A program made the position numbers and the translations under genes. Source: Podaxis mareebaensis (taxonomy: Eukaryota > Basidiomycota > Agaricomycetes > Agaricales > Agaricaceae). Taken from it: DNA of 38,262 nucleotides. The notes under the pieces were generated by a model. That model worked only from the letters and a program-made list of their open reading frames with translations. It made no database searches and was not told the origin of the DNA. The stretch spans positions 1-38,262 of the forward strand of contig JAEUWP010000295.1 in NCBI GenBank assembly GCA_018524725.1, read 5' to 3'. Shown in pieces: positions 21,839 to 32,500 of the stretch (its first letter is position 1; every line of letters starts with the position of its first letter).

Positions 21839-22286
21839 TGTTACACCAGTTATCCTGTCAAGGCAGGTAGAGCTCTCATGCAGCAAGAAGATAAAGCAGA
21901 AGACAGTCCTCACTATTCTCGTGCTATGTACAAGTGATCATAAAGCTAAGTTCTACTTACTTTATGAGTTATCTAAATACTAGTGCAATTGCCATTCTAC
22001 ATGTCCACATTGAGAATCTCGTAGTTACTTCGGTGTTTCTAATTATACTAGACTGAGCCTGAGGTAAGATGAGATCTACAGAAGGAGGACTTATTATTTA
22101 CAATGTATCACCAAGCCTGAGTGCTAAACATAGTGCTACTTTGGAAGATCCAGGATAAGACTGAAGGTCAAGATAGAAGTTGAAACAAGGTGGACACTTG
22201 GAGTCCAAGAGACAGAAGGACAGTCAGAGATAAGGAGGTGGGAATGAGGAGGACATGGTGACAATGGAAACAAGAGGATTGTAACA
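21839..22286 (-). repeat. Candidate 5' LTR of element A
   Basis: A 448-bp segment with inverted termini TGTTACA ... TGTAACA, placed where A's 5' LTR should be. No second copy is in the window, so LTR identity, TSD and exact ends cannot be confirmed. No obvious TATA box on the minus strand. Confidence 0.35.
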
Positions 22287-22666
22287 TCCACCAACATTCA
22301 AAGAAGCCCAGAATTTTCTTGCACATTTCACCTTTCCAGTATGCTGTAACTTACATGGACCTTTGGATTAGTTTTCATGTGGTCATGACACCTTAGGAGG
22401 AGGGTGATGTTACAGTCTCATCTATGTTTAGAATATACTTACTCAGCACACCATTTCATCCCATGTTTCAGCCCCTTGCTACACCCCACCTTAGTCATCC
22501 ACTGACTCATTATCTTGTTTATCTATTCTTAGCTGTCCTTCCCATAGTATATAAGCCCTAGGTAGAGCACCTGTATTCCTTATGCTTTACCAACTAGTTC
22601 TTTCCCCTTTGCTCATTCTCAAGTCTTTGCCTAGTTGCAACCTAAGTTCATACAAAGGTTGTAACA
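22287..22666 (+). mobile_element. Plus-strand LTR element fragment E (internal 3' end plus LTR)
   Basis: A purine tract (aggaggagggtga, 22395-22407) directly precedes a 259-bp LTR-like unit, 22408-22666, that begins TGTTACAG and ends TTGTAACA. A TATATAA box lies inside it at 22548-22554. The orientation of tract, LTR start and TATA box agrees with a plus-strand element whose internal part was lost or displaced by insertion of A at 22286. About 120 bp of internal sequence remains. No TSD found. Confidence 0.5.
22548..22554 (+). promoter_or_regulatory. TATA box in the LTR of fragment E
   Basis: TATATAA followed by gccctagg, about 140 bp into the LTR. The position suits the U3/R boundary of a retrotransposon LTR on the plus strand. 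Confidence 0.45.
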
Positions 22667-22807
22667 CCTGGAATGATTGTATGGTTTCAAATCCTTTTGT
22701 ACTATGCAAAATACCTTCCAGAAACATGGCCTTTTGTGGTATTTAGTACATTTTGATGTATATATTGACTGTTTTTGGTATATATAGTTTTGGCCTTTTT
22801 GCTGATG
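22667..22807. other. AT-rich spacer before the tandem array
   Basis: No ORF or repeat recognised. It contains two gtatatata-like stretches. It may be the outer end of the foldback-like structure that begins at 22808. Confidence 0.3.
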
Positions 22808-23545
22808 TGGTAGTAGAATTCTACTGTTCTGGGGACCTTAATAGGAGTAGAATTCTACTGTTCCTAGGACCTTAATGGTAGTAGGATTCTACTGTTCTGG
22901 GGACCTTAATAGGAGTAGAATTCTACTGTTCCTAGGACCTTAATAGTATTAGAATTCTATTGCACATAAGACCTTAATGGGAGTAAAATTCTACTGCACC
23001 TTGGACCTTAATGGTAGTTGAATTCTACTGTTCCTAGGACCTTAATGATAGTAGAATTCTACTGCACCTAGGACCTTAATGGGTGTAGAATTCTACTGTA
23101 CCTAGGACTTTAATGGGAGTAGAATTCTACTGCACCTTGGACCTTAATAGGAGTAGAATTCTGCTGTTCCTAGGACCTTAATAGTAGTAGAATTCTATTG
23201 CACCTAGGACATTAATGGGAGTAGAATTCTACTGCATCTAAGACCATAATGGTAGTAGAATTCTACTGCCCTTAGGGCCCTAATGATAGTAGAATTCTAC
23301 TGCACCTTGGACCTTAATGGTAGTTGAATTCTACTACACCTAGGACCTTAATGGTAGTAGAATTCTACTGCACCTGAGACTTTAATGGTAGTAGAACTCT
23401 ATTATGTATAGGACTTTGATGGTGGTGGAATTCTACTACATCCAAGCCCTTAATAGTAGTAGATTCTATTGCTCCTAGGACATCAATAGTAGTAGAATTC
23501 CACTACCACTAAGATTATATTAGCAGTAGAATCCTACTGGCTCAA
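22808..23545 (+). repeat. 34-bp tandem array, forward orientation (array 1)
   Basis: About 21 units with a 34-bp period (for example the palindrome cores at 22816, 22850 and 22884). Each unit holds a 14-bp palindrome, AGTAGAATTCTACT with an EcoRI core, plus a spacer of the type gcacctaggaccttaatg in which CCTAGG is also palindromic. Units vary mostly in the spacer; the palindrome is best conserved. The same unit is found inverted from about 25122 on. Confidence 0.92.
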
Positions 23546-23676
23546 GTCCCCCTTTGGAAAGAATTCAAACCAAGGCCACATACTATTCTCACTCTCATGC
23601 ACCACAACAACCACAGTTATTTCAAATCTAGTAACTAAACATAAACTAGATAGAAATCAAGTTTCAATGGTAAGCC

Positions 23677-23964
23677 TCAGAGCATTATCTTATAATCCAC
23701 AGATGCTGTCTGAGTCAGCATCTTCACTATTATATGTTTCTCTTCTTCATCCATACTCAGAGATAGTGATCCTGAAAACATGTCCTCCAATTCAATGCTC
23801 CACAACCTATGAAGATTCTGAATGATAGAAAGAACATTCCTTGGATCTAAAGGCCTGGGGCCAAATCTCTCCACTACCATGCTCCATTGAGAATGGATGA
23901 GATCTGCCATACCTTCTAAAGCAGAGCTCCACATCCAGATGAAAAAAGCCAGCAATCTTGCCAT
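23677..23964 (-). CDS. Hypothetical 95-residue ORF between the arrays
   Basis: Reads MARLLAFFIWMWSSALEG at the start, then a mixed Leu/Glu-rich body (NVLSIIQNLHRLWSIELEDM) and an acidic stretch, SMDEEEKHIIVKML. Amino-acid make-up is protein-like rather than low-complexity, and it may be the last exon of a longer minus-strand gene. No family recognised, no neighbouring partner, no promoter seen. It may equally be chance. Confidence 0.25.
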   Translation of the reverse strand: MARLLAFFIWMWSSALEGMADLIHSQWSMVVERFGPRPLDPRNVLSIIQNLHRLWSIELEDMFSGSLSLSMDEEEKHIIVKMLTQTASVDYKIML

Positions 23965-24192
23965 TTGGATACTTCTGATACTCCATAGATACTTATACAG
24001 CCCAAGCCATTACTGTCATTATGAGTGGTGACATAGTCCTTGAGATCATGATGATACAGATGGAGTTCCCAATTTCATTTATCAGCATCTCAAGAGTGAG
24101 CCAATAGGTTGTAGTATAGGCTTCAGGCAGATAGTTAGGTTACTTTCTGGCTTGACTCCTGAGCATAGATGGAATTTTAGGTTTGTCATTAT

Positions 24193-24519
24193 TTGGAGCA
24201 TATAGCCATGCCTTTAAAAACACCATTCCTTCATCTAGAATCATTATTAGCTAAGGCTATAATGAAAAAATATGGAACATATCATCTAAATAGATGTAAG
24301 CCAGTTTTCTCTTCTCTCATTTCTTCTTATTTTTCTGATTGCTTGATCTTGGTTACTATAGCCCCTTCCAGGTTTAAAGGATGTAATTGTTTATCTGGAT
24401 ATGATTACATACCCAGTGGAACACCCCTTTCTGGGCTTGAGGAATCAGCTGAGATTTTATGTTCCTTATGGCTAGAGGGAAGCACTAAAACACTTATGAG
24501 TTATATGATAACTAATTAG
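24193..24519 (+). CDS. Hypothetical 108-residue ORF between the arrays
   Basis: Starts MEHIAMPLKTPFLHLES and has an even amino-acid composition. There is no recognisable motif, transmembrane helix or signal peptide. Its end overlaps the minus-strand ORF 24512-25006 by a few bases. It is the only plus-strand ORF here with protein-like make-up. Function unknown; may be chance. Confidence 0.2.
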   Translation: MEHIAMPLKTPFLHLESLLAKAIMKKYGTYHLNRCKPVFSSLISSYFSDCLILVTIAPSRFKGCNCLSGYDYIPSGTPLSGLEESAEILCSLWLEGSTKTLMSYMITN

Positions 24520-25006
24520 AAAAAGAATGCTGACAGGCCTTCTTGGTATCTTTGTCAATGAGCTTGAGCTCAAAGTCTTCTTCATCAGTAACCTCAATAT
24601 CTCTCTGGCCCTCCAAAGTTTGGTTTTGGTTCTCTAGAGTCATCACCACTGACTCTGCAGGAGTAGTTGGAGTAGAAGCAGAAGCATGAAAGTTACTTGA
24701 AAGGAAAATATGAGCTAATAATAAAGGACCATAGAGGGTTACTAGTAGCATTGCAAAGGAAGCAAAGAGATGTGTTTGCTCTTGTACTAGAGCACCTTGG
24801 ATTGAATGGGAAGAGTCAATGGAAACAGGAAGAGAAATCATAAGAACAGATTGTTCAGGGAAACAAGAAGGGATAGAGGTAGTCTCATGAGAGATTGGAG
24901 ATGGGGTGGTTGTGGAGACATGAGTAGTAGCTGGAGGGGATATGGAAGCTAAAGTAGATATATCACCAAAAGGAAAATGTCTACAATATATAAAATATAG
25001 ATGCAT
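24512..25006 (-). CDS. Hypothetical 164-residue ORF with one hydrophobic segment
   Basis: Ser/Thr-rich N-terminal half, then a hydrophobic stretch of about 24 residues (residues 80-105, containing FASFAMLLVTLYGPLLLAHI) that could span a membrane. The C-terminus is acidic and charged (EVTDEEDFELKLIDKDTKK). No family recognised. It sits just inside array 2. It could be a captured gene fragment or chance. Confidence 0.25.
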   Translation of the reverse strand: MHLYFIYCRHFPFGDISTLASISPPATTHVSTTTPSPISHETTSIPSCFPEQSVLMISLPVSIDSSHSIQGALVQEQTHLFASFAMLLVTLYGPLLLAHIFLSSNFHASASTPTTPAESVVMTLENQNQTLEGQRDIEVTDEEDFELKLIDKDTKKACQHSFSN

Positions 25007-25121
25007 ACAGAGTATTTTACTTGTTTGACAGGATACTTGGGCTTACTATAATAGAATGCCATTGTGTCAGTTCTTTGATCAAATTTTTCTCTTGTCTTGC
25101 AAGGCCTTGACTTCTATGGTA

Positions 25122-25705
25122 ATATAATTATACTAACATTAAGGTCCTAATTCTACTCCCATTAAGTCCTGGATACAGTAGAATTCTGCTGCCACTAAGG
25201 TCTTGGCTGTAGTAGAATTCTACTATCATTAAGGTCCTACATGTAGTAGAATTCTACTCCAATTAGGGCCCTAGGTGCAGTAGAATTCCACTCCAATTAG
25301 GGCCCTAGGTGCAGTAGAATTCTACTACTATTACAGTCTTATATGCAGTAGAATCCTACTGCCATTAAGGTCCTAGGTACAGTAGATTTTCACTACCATT
25401 AAGGTCCTAGGTGTAGTAGTATTCTACTCCTATTAAGGTCCAAGGTGCAGTAGAATTCTACTCCCATTAAGATCTGAGGTGTAGTAGAATTCTACCACCA
25501 TCAAGGTTTTAGATACAGTAGAATTCTACTCCCATTAAGGTCTCAGGTGCAGTAGGATTCTACTGCTGCTAAGGTCTTATGTGCAGTAGAAATTCACTAC
25601 CATTAAGGTCCTAGGTACAATAGAATTCTACTATCATTAGGGCTCTAAGTGCAGTAGAAATCTACTCCCATTAAGACTCCAGGTGCAGTAGAAATCTACT
25701 ACCAT
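25122..25705 (-). repeat. 34-bp tandem array, inverted orientation (array 2, first part)
   Basis: About 17 units, each the reverse complement of the array 1 unit: ccattaaggtcctaggtgc followed by the palindrome AGTAGAATTCTAC. The array is cut at 25705 by element D and resumes at 37844; both D boundaries fall at the same point of the unit (after ctaccat). Confidence 0.92.
25702..25705. repeat. 4-bp target-site duplication of element D (left copy)
   Basis: ccat here and at 37844-37847 flank element D. Keeping one copy restores the array unit. Confidence 0.8.
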
Positions 25706-25788
25706 TGTAGAGTGAGTAAGCTCACTAGGGTGTGAGGGCCCAGTGGTGTTGTTAACCTCAGGAGTATACCAACAAGTGGCAGAGACAA
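25706..25788 (-). repeat. 3' LTR of D, distal part
   Basis: 83 bp matching the first 83 bp (plus-strand order) of 37659-37843. It ends in gacaa, the TSD of element C. It includes a small hairpin GTGAG-taag-CTCAC; the other LTR has GCAAG-taag-CTTGC at the same place. Confidence 0.88.
25784..25788. repeat. 5-bp target-site duplication of element C (left copy)
   Basis: gacaa here and at 36935-36939. Joining the flanks with one copy rebuilds an LTR of D at its full 185 bp. Confidence 0.93.
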
Positions 25789-26029
25789 TGTAAAGCTTTA
25801 TGCTTTACAGTTAGAAGACCTCACGCTCACACCAAATAGTTCAAACCTGTTTATTGGGAGACTACATGGCACAAGCAAAGGTCAGTTGTCACCGACAACC
25901 GAAGTGCCCTAATAAACAGTAGATACAAACATGTGATGGAGTGATGGGTAAACAAGACTGATAGCAAAATATAACACAATGACATGGGTTAATTGATTTT
26001 TGAATTAAGTGTAAGGGCGTGCCCTTACA
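25789..26029 (-). repeat. 3' LTR of element C
   Basis: 241 bp. Both ends are perfect hairpins: TGTAAGGGC-gt-GCCCTTACA at 26010-26029 and TGTAAAGC-tttat-GCTTTACA at 25789-25809. A third, GTTGTC-acc-GACAAC, lies inside. It differs from the 5' LTR at 7 bases in 5 CpG-derived sites. Confidence 0.95.
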
Positions 26030-26042
26030 CACCCCCCCTCCA
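26030..26042 (-). other. Polypurine tract of element C
   Basis: Minus strand TGGAGGGGGGGTG immediately before the 3' LTR; the expected plus-strand primer of reverse transcription. Confidence 0.85.
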
Positions 26043-26380
26043 GACCGTTTTATGGTCTCTTGGTGTGAGAGAGAAGAGGATTAATAAATAGTCATGTATG
26101 ATAGGGTATAGGTCCGAGATGAATAAGATGCTCGGTTTTAGGGTATAGGGTATATGGCCAAGACGACTAGGTCGCTTGGATACAGTTTTAATAAGTGGTG
26201 AGGCTGAAGGGGTAAAGTCCCTCGGCCAGGTGTGAAGGAAGTCAAGTCATGAGACTTGACCATGGTAGGGGCCAGGCAGTGATGCCTGGAAGAGGATACG
26301 AGTGGGATCAAGTCATGAGACTTGACGAGGGTAGTTACACGGCGGAGCGACTAGGTCGCTCCCCTGTCGTCGATAGGAAG
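26043..26380 (-). other. Element C 3' non-coding region rich in hairpins
   Basis: No ORF. It holds two copies of the hairpin TCAAGTC-atga-GACTTGA (26242-26259 and 26308-26325), GAGCGAC-tag-GTCGCTC (26345-26361) and repeats of the type agggtatagg. These precede the polypurine tract. Confidence 0.7.
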
Positions 26381-29300
26381 TTAGGCAGGGGGTAATGAAA
26401 TTCCCCCAGCCCTGGGTGTGGAGCTGTTTGACAATGCAATATCGTCGTCAGATGCATTGGGGGGTGATGACTCGCTTTCGGGATGAAGAATGGAGGGGCA
26501 ATCAACCTCCATTGGTCAGGCTTCAGTTGAGGGGTGATCCTTGACCTGAGCCTCACTAGATGCGATGGGCAGAGTCAAGTTGCTGGGCCCATCAACTGCA
26601 GGTGTGGTTGGGGGCTTGAGCAGGTGTGGGGTGTACTCCCACTTACTTAGAAGGCAGAAGTGAGTAGGGCCCCCGGCCTTTAGCCAGCTGGGGTCATCTT
26701 GCATTTCCTTCCCGGTGCGAAGGAATTCTCGTTGTTCGAAGAAATACGACCTGAGAAGGTTGTGGTCGTTGGGGTAGAACCATCTGTCCCATCTCTCGAT
26801 GGCCAGAGGTGGTCCATATAGGTCGAGACAACAGATACGTTCATCGTCCCAGTCATGATACATGGACTGGTGACTAGGTTCACCAGTATAGGATTGATCC
26901 AAGTAATGGATCCCAAAGAGGTAAGCATGGTCGACCCAGGACAGGTCGACTCCATTGTGGATGAGAACCTTGGCAACGGTGTCGAGGTTCATATTTGGCA
27001 CTTGACTATTGTCAATGTCAAGTGATCGGAAGTAACACGTTGGTCCCGGTTGAGGGACAAAGGGGTGTTCAGGATGCCGAGCATTCCAACGCTCAATATA
27101 CTCTCTATAAAGTCGTGGTGATGCAACTAGGACAGCAAAAAGCCGGGTGAATCTCACCTGGCCTGTGCGGTTAGGACCACATTTGGGTGGCCCAAAGAGG
27201 CGAGCTAGGCCGTACCCAAAAGTGGTTCGATGGTGTATGAGCCGTCTATGCTCGAACAAGATACCATTGATGGGGTTGTTGGACCCCGGGCAGCTATGAG
27301 TAAGAAGATATCGACCAAGATGGTCAATATTGAAGAGGCCAGCTCCCGTGGGCTGGGTGAAACCCATGCCCTGGGTCCAATTTTTGGGATTTGAGACACG
27401 AGCTTGTTCGTACGCTCGTGACAGTTGGTGCTCTTCCCTTATTTCAGTGGTTATTCCAGACAGGTGCGTGTCTGGGTGGAAGCCACTATGGCGCAACAGG
27501 AAGATCATTGCATCATTGTAGTGCTCTTCCTCCATGCACTGAGCTATTTTGTATAGCTCAGTCAGGAGGTGGTGTGCCTCAGCTTGATGCTTGGCTTTGG
27601 CATGATGATTATTGAGAAGCTTGATCAGCTTCTCTACTTCATGGGGTGTCATAGGCAGTCTGTGACGGGCTGCCTTATAAACTGGATGAGTGGCTGGGAT
27701 TTCAAACTCCTGGCCTTTGTATTCCATCATTGCGGCGATGGTGGCAGTGGCTCCAGCGAACACAGTATTGATTCGTCATGAGTAATGAACTTGCTGCGAT
27801 AACATGTTCCACATGCTGTTGTCGCATTCGCAACTACGGACTTGGCTGTGTTGCCATAGTCCCCACATGGATGGAATAATGCCATTATGACCTGGCAGGT
27901 CATGGATAATTGGTCGAGATGTCGACCTAGAGGTTGATGATTGAGGGGCCTTCTTCTTACCCTTCTTGGGTTTGAAGTCTTTGGCCGTGTCTTCTTCCTC
28001 ACTGGAGGACATGGGTGTCATGTCCTCAGGTGTGAGGTAGTTGGGGACAACTCGAGGAGTGTCCTCGAGTTTGGTGGGGAGATGGACCAAAATGAGTGGT
28101 CCATAGTTGCATGTGGGGGAGGTGGGACCTGGAATCCCAGGTCCCGATGGTAGTTCTTCAATATGCAATGACTGCTCAGAAGCAGTTGTCAGCGGGAGTG
28201 GGGTGTTGTCCATTGGGACGTCATCATAGATGAGCATGACATCCAGTTCTTGGGTGACCGACTCATCAGTCGTCCTGATGGGTGAATCCTGTTGCCTTCG
28301 CTTGGACGACTTTTTGACAGGTGTTGGTTCTTGACTAGTGCTAGGCGCACTAGTCTTGGAGGAGGTTGTGGTTAGGCGAGTGCTGGGAGCACTCACCTTC
28401 TTGGAGGTGGAAGGTGGTAGCTTGGTTTGTGTACCTGCCTTTGAGGATGAGGATGATGAGCGAGCACTACTGGTGCTTGCTTTGGAAGATGTAGATGATG
28501 TGCGAGTCATTGCATTACTCGCAGCTGAAGCGTATGATTTAGGTCGAGCTGATGAGCTCAACACAGGTTGTTGTTGCTGTTGTAGTGGAGCTGGAGTGGC
28601 TCCACCGGGAGGTGTTAGAGAACCAGACAAGGTCCTCTTTTTAGACGCACGAATCGTGGCCTTGAGCTCGTACTCTCTCGATTGCTGTAAAGCGGAGAGT
28701 GTATCATTGAGGTGGCGGAGGCGTCCTTTGAGGACGCTGATGTGTGCATTTTTATTTTGTATAATCTCAATGAGCTCATTGAGAACTTGATTGATCGACT
28801 CATCAAATGGGTCGATCATGTCGATGAGGTGGTCATTTAGTCCAACCTTGTGTAATCGGGATATGAGGCCCGAGTTCTGTTCCTCATATTGTTGGTGGAG
28901 CAAATCTTGCTCCGATGCGCATTGTTTGCCTTTGGCTCTTGACAGCCCAGCTGTCGTCGAGGGCATAGGGTGAGGTAGTTGCCAAGTGTATTCACTCGGC
29001 ACAGTTGGGTAATGGTGGTGGTGTGCCAACTGAAGTGCAGTTGGCAGCAGCGGCAATGCGTGATATGGATGATAAGGCATTGTCGTCAGATGATGGAGCG
29101 TCAGCAGTGGTGGAGGGTAGTATGCAGGGTTCAGGTAACCCTGTGGATATGGATTGAATGGTGGGTGGCCAAATTGTTGATTCGGCCATTGCTCAAATTG
29201 TGGGTGTTGAGACATCGACATTGGTATCGTCGACAGTAAGGTGCAATGAGGGTCTTGGTGCCCTTGCTGATGCTCGGGCTGACTCATAAATGTTGGAGTG

Positions 29301-29557
29301 GGGTCTGAAGTTGTGTCCATTGACTCCCTCCCCCTCCCAGGACCTGTCCAGGGTCCTTGGAATGTTGATGGTGCAGAGCCGCTTGTGCTGCTCTGCTGAG
29401 GCATGGTGGTTGGTTGTTGTGGTTGTTGCAGGTGCTGGGGGTTCATGGTGGTGGTTGTAGGGAGAGAAGAGGCGACTTTTGCAAGTTGCCATTGGTAATA
29501 TATTGTAGGATTCTCAGGGTCGAAGTTAATCTCTTTGACCTGATTTGTACCTACCAT
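26381..29557 (-). pseudogene. Element C second ORF (ORF3), about 1059 codons, unknown function
   Basis: ATG at 29557 lies 32 nt inside the 3' end of pol, in the +1 frame. The frame runs to TAA at 26381-26383 with only two stops, TGA at 27776 and 26516. Residues 1-220 are Gln/Pro/His-rich. About 225-320 look like coiled coil (LIDMIDPFDESINQVLNEL...LRHLNDTLSALQ). About 330-430 are Ser/Ala/Thr-rich, then comes a basic linker (KPKKGKKKA). The C-terminal 420 residues look globular, rich in aromatics and His (YGLARLFGPPKCGPNRTG, IERWDRWFYPNDHNLL). No signal peptide, membrane helix, protease or nuclease motif. An accessory structural or nucleic-acid-binding protein is possible; an envelope role is not supported. 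Confidence 0.75.
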
Positions 29558-32500
29558 TTCTGGTAGGCTGTGATCGGGGTTGAAGTTGTTGAACCTTCAA
29601 CACCCCTTGCAGCTCCAGGTACCTATCCAATGCTGCGAGTTCTTTGCAGTGTTGTATTGGTTCCCAAGTGGTGTCTCCCAGACTCCACTGGACCTGAAAT
29701 TCGATTTTGCCATCATTGGTAAACTGATGGCCTATGATCTCTTTGACGAACCATTCATGCTTGTCATCAAACCTGAAGTTGTATGGCTCGGGCCGCGATC
29801 GCTCTGGGAATAATGTATCGTCTGAGGCATGGTATGGCCTCAGAAGGTTTACATGAAACACTGGATGGATTTTCTGGCATAATAACACTGGGGGCAGTTC
29901 CAATTTGTAATTGGAAGTCTCTGGCTTTGATTCTAGGACCTTGTAGGGTCCTATAAACTTTGGACAGAGCTTTCAAGCTCTGTCTTTTGGTAACGAGAGG
30001 TTCTGTGTGGAAAGGTAGACTAAGTCTCCCTTCTCGATACAAGGTTCTGGCCCTCGTTTTTTGTTGGCATTGTGGGTTTGGAAAACCTGTGATTCTATTA
30101 TTGCATCATGGGTGGCTGCTAAGTTTAGCAGTGCTGCTTCTGCAAAGGTTGTTATTCCTTTGTGGATGGTTTCGGCATTGCAGCCATCCCAGATCATGGA
30201 CGGCATATATCCGTAATTCAACTCGAATGGGGCATATTTCGTGGTAGCTGAGATGCTCGAGTTGATTGCAAACTCGGTTAATGGTGCTTTGTCGACCCAA
30301 TTAGTTTGGTTGTAGCATACCGTTGCATGGAAGATCTGACTGATATTGCAATTCATTCGCTCAGTCTGGCCATCCATTTGAGGGTGAAAAGACGTTGACA
30401 TTAGGAGCTTGGCTCCTAATATCTTGTGGAGCTCTCTCCACCAGGTGGATGTGAATTTTGAGTCTCAATCGCTCACAATCGAGCTTGGTAGTCTGTGTAA
30501 GCATATGATATCTCGTACATAAACCCATGACAGCTCCGACACTGTCATTTTTGTGTGCACTGGTATTAAGTGCACCATGCTCGTCATTCGGCACATAACT
30601 ACCCAGAGATAGTTAAAGCCTCTGGATTCTGGGAATGGACCGACGAAGTCCATCCCGATTGAGTCCCAGGGTTTGGTAGGAACCAGTAGAGAGTGTAGCT
30701 CTCCACTGGGTTTTGTGTTCGATGTCTTGGTTCGAGCACACGTTTCACAAGTTCCACAGAACTTGTGACAATCTTTTACCAACAACGGCCACCAGTACCA
30801 TCTGTGGACGTACTCTGCTGTCTGTTGGTCGCCTAGATGTCCCACAATTTTGTGGGCCTTCATCAGTACCTGGGTTATGAGTCACCTGTCATTTGGGATA
30901 CATATGACTCGGTCTCCTAGGGGAGTTTTCTTCATGATCACTCCTCGGTTATCCACAGAGAAGTCTCTATACTTCTCTGGGGATTGTTTGACTATACTCA
31001 TTAATGAGTCTGCATTGTATCCAGTGACGACTTTGTCAATGAAGTCGTCCCCAATGGTGAAACTGGCGGAGTTGCCAGTTGCAGAGAGTGACTCACCAAG
31101 GGTCATTCCCTTGGTTTTGCATTTTTGTGTTGAGCGTTTCACTCGGCCAGTATCTGGTTCTACAGCATGGAGGGCAGCTGCCTCTTGAAGCTCTTCAGCT
31201 TCAATATCTTGTTGTTCGCACTTTTCTTGGAGTCTGGTGCTTCACCTAACTCCTTCGTCATTCATGGCTGCCAGTCGATCTTGCAGACGTTGTATCTCTG
31301 CTTGTCTTGGTGCTGGCAAATCGTCTCCTTCGGGGTCGATATGGAAGTCTGCCTGTATGTACTCCCCACTGGGGTGCTCTTCCCCCAGTTGATCACTCTT
31401 GTAGTATCGCGAGAGACAGTCAGCGATCTTGTTGTGTTCTCCTTTGACGTAGGTTATGTCAAAGTTGAACCTCGACATATAGTCGAGCCATCATCGTTGT
31501 CAGCTCAACAATTTCAATTGAGTTTTGAAAAACTCAAGTGCTTTATGATCGGTAATGATGTGGATGTGATAGCCTACCAGCTTATCCTCCCACTTCAGTA
31601 ATGCTTCGAGGATAGCCAGTGTTTCGAGTTCATGCACAGCATAGTTCTGCTGTGCTGCAGAGAACTTTTTGGACATGAATCCTGCTGGGCGACAGTCCAC
31701 CCAGCTGGGGCCTTGTCCATACATGGCACCGATACCAGTTTTTGAAGCATCACAGATAACCCATATGGGTTCTCCGTTCTTCGGATCTATCGGTTGGATC
31801 ACGGGCGTTTTACAACAGATGCATTTGATCATATTGAAGCATCTCTGATGTAACAGTCGCCAGTGGAATGGTATTCCGTTCTGTGTTATGGCCATTAACA
31901 GGCCAGTATATGCAGTTATATCTGGCAGAAAGTTGGACACGTAGTTAATGAGTCCAACAAATTTCTGCACGTCATTATAGTTGCAAGGGATTCTCCACTT
32001 GCGGATTTGGGATAGTTTATCAGTATCAGGGTGGATACCATTATTGTCTATTATATGACCGAGACAGTCCACTCGGTCTGCATACAGTTCTACCTTCGAC
32101 TCTTTGACGTAGAGCTGTTGTTGGCGGAGTCAGTCTAATACAAGCCGTAGATGCTGCTTGTGTTCCTCCACAGAATTAGAAAATATAAATATATCATCCA
32201 GGTATACGTGGACAAATATACCGATGACGTCTCTAAAAATAGCTGTCATCAATCTTTGGAACATGGCAGGGGCGTTACAGTCCCCTTGCTGCATGATGTT
32301 ACTAACGTATGTTCCCACAATGGTGGAGAAGGCTGTCTTCTCTACATCCTCAGGTCGAACTCTGACCTGTTTGTATGCGTTGGCTAGATTGATCTTAGAG
32401 CGATACCTCGCTCTAGCCACGTCTTCTCAGATTACTTCTTGATTAGGTAAAGGAGTTACATCCTTTACCATGTTATCATTTCGCTCCTTCGCATCGACGA

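Larger units (their letters stand above)
1..22286 (-). mobile_element. Ty3/gypsy chromovirus A, interrupted by B and a LINE
   Basis: Order on the minus strand: candidate 5' LTR (22286-21839), ORF0, gag with a CCHC knuckle, protease, RT with YMDD, RNase H, integrase, chromodomain, and a 3' ORF running off the left edge. Element B (9167-16569) sits in the integrase zinc-finger/core junction and a LINE (1327-8466) between integrase core and chromodomain. Deleting each insert plus one TSD restores one pol frame, so these pieces were a single element. The 3' LTR lies outside the window. All internal stops I found in gag, pol and the 3' ORF are TGA. Boundaries on the right are tentative; the coding identity is firm. 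Confidence 0.85.
23546..25121. other. Central segment between the inverted arrays
   Basis: 1.6 kb of AT-rich sequence with three medium ORFs (listed separately) and no recognisable domain. Its position between inverted arrays of the same unit gives it the layout of a foldback-element centre. No transposase motif was found. Confidence 0.5.

Noticed and set aside
22808..23545. CRISPR-like array
   Set aside because: The period is a continuous 34 bp with no unique spacers, in a eukaryotic repeat setting; it is a tandem satellite.
22808..25705. 34-bp units as lox/FRT-like recombination sites
   Set aside because: The length matches but the palindrome is contiguous with no central spacer, units are tandem, and no recombinase gene is present.
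28338..28790. Plus-strand 150-residue ORF in element C
   Set aside because: Shadow of the Ser/Ala-rich and coiled-coil part of ORF3 on the other strand.
26381..29557. Envelope-like glycoprotein for the C second ORF
   Set aside because: No signal peptide, no transmembrane helix and no furin-like site are visible.
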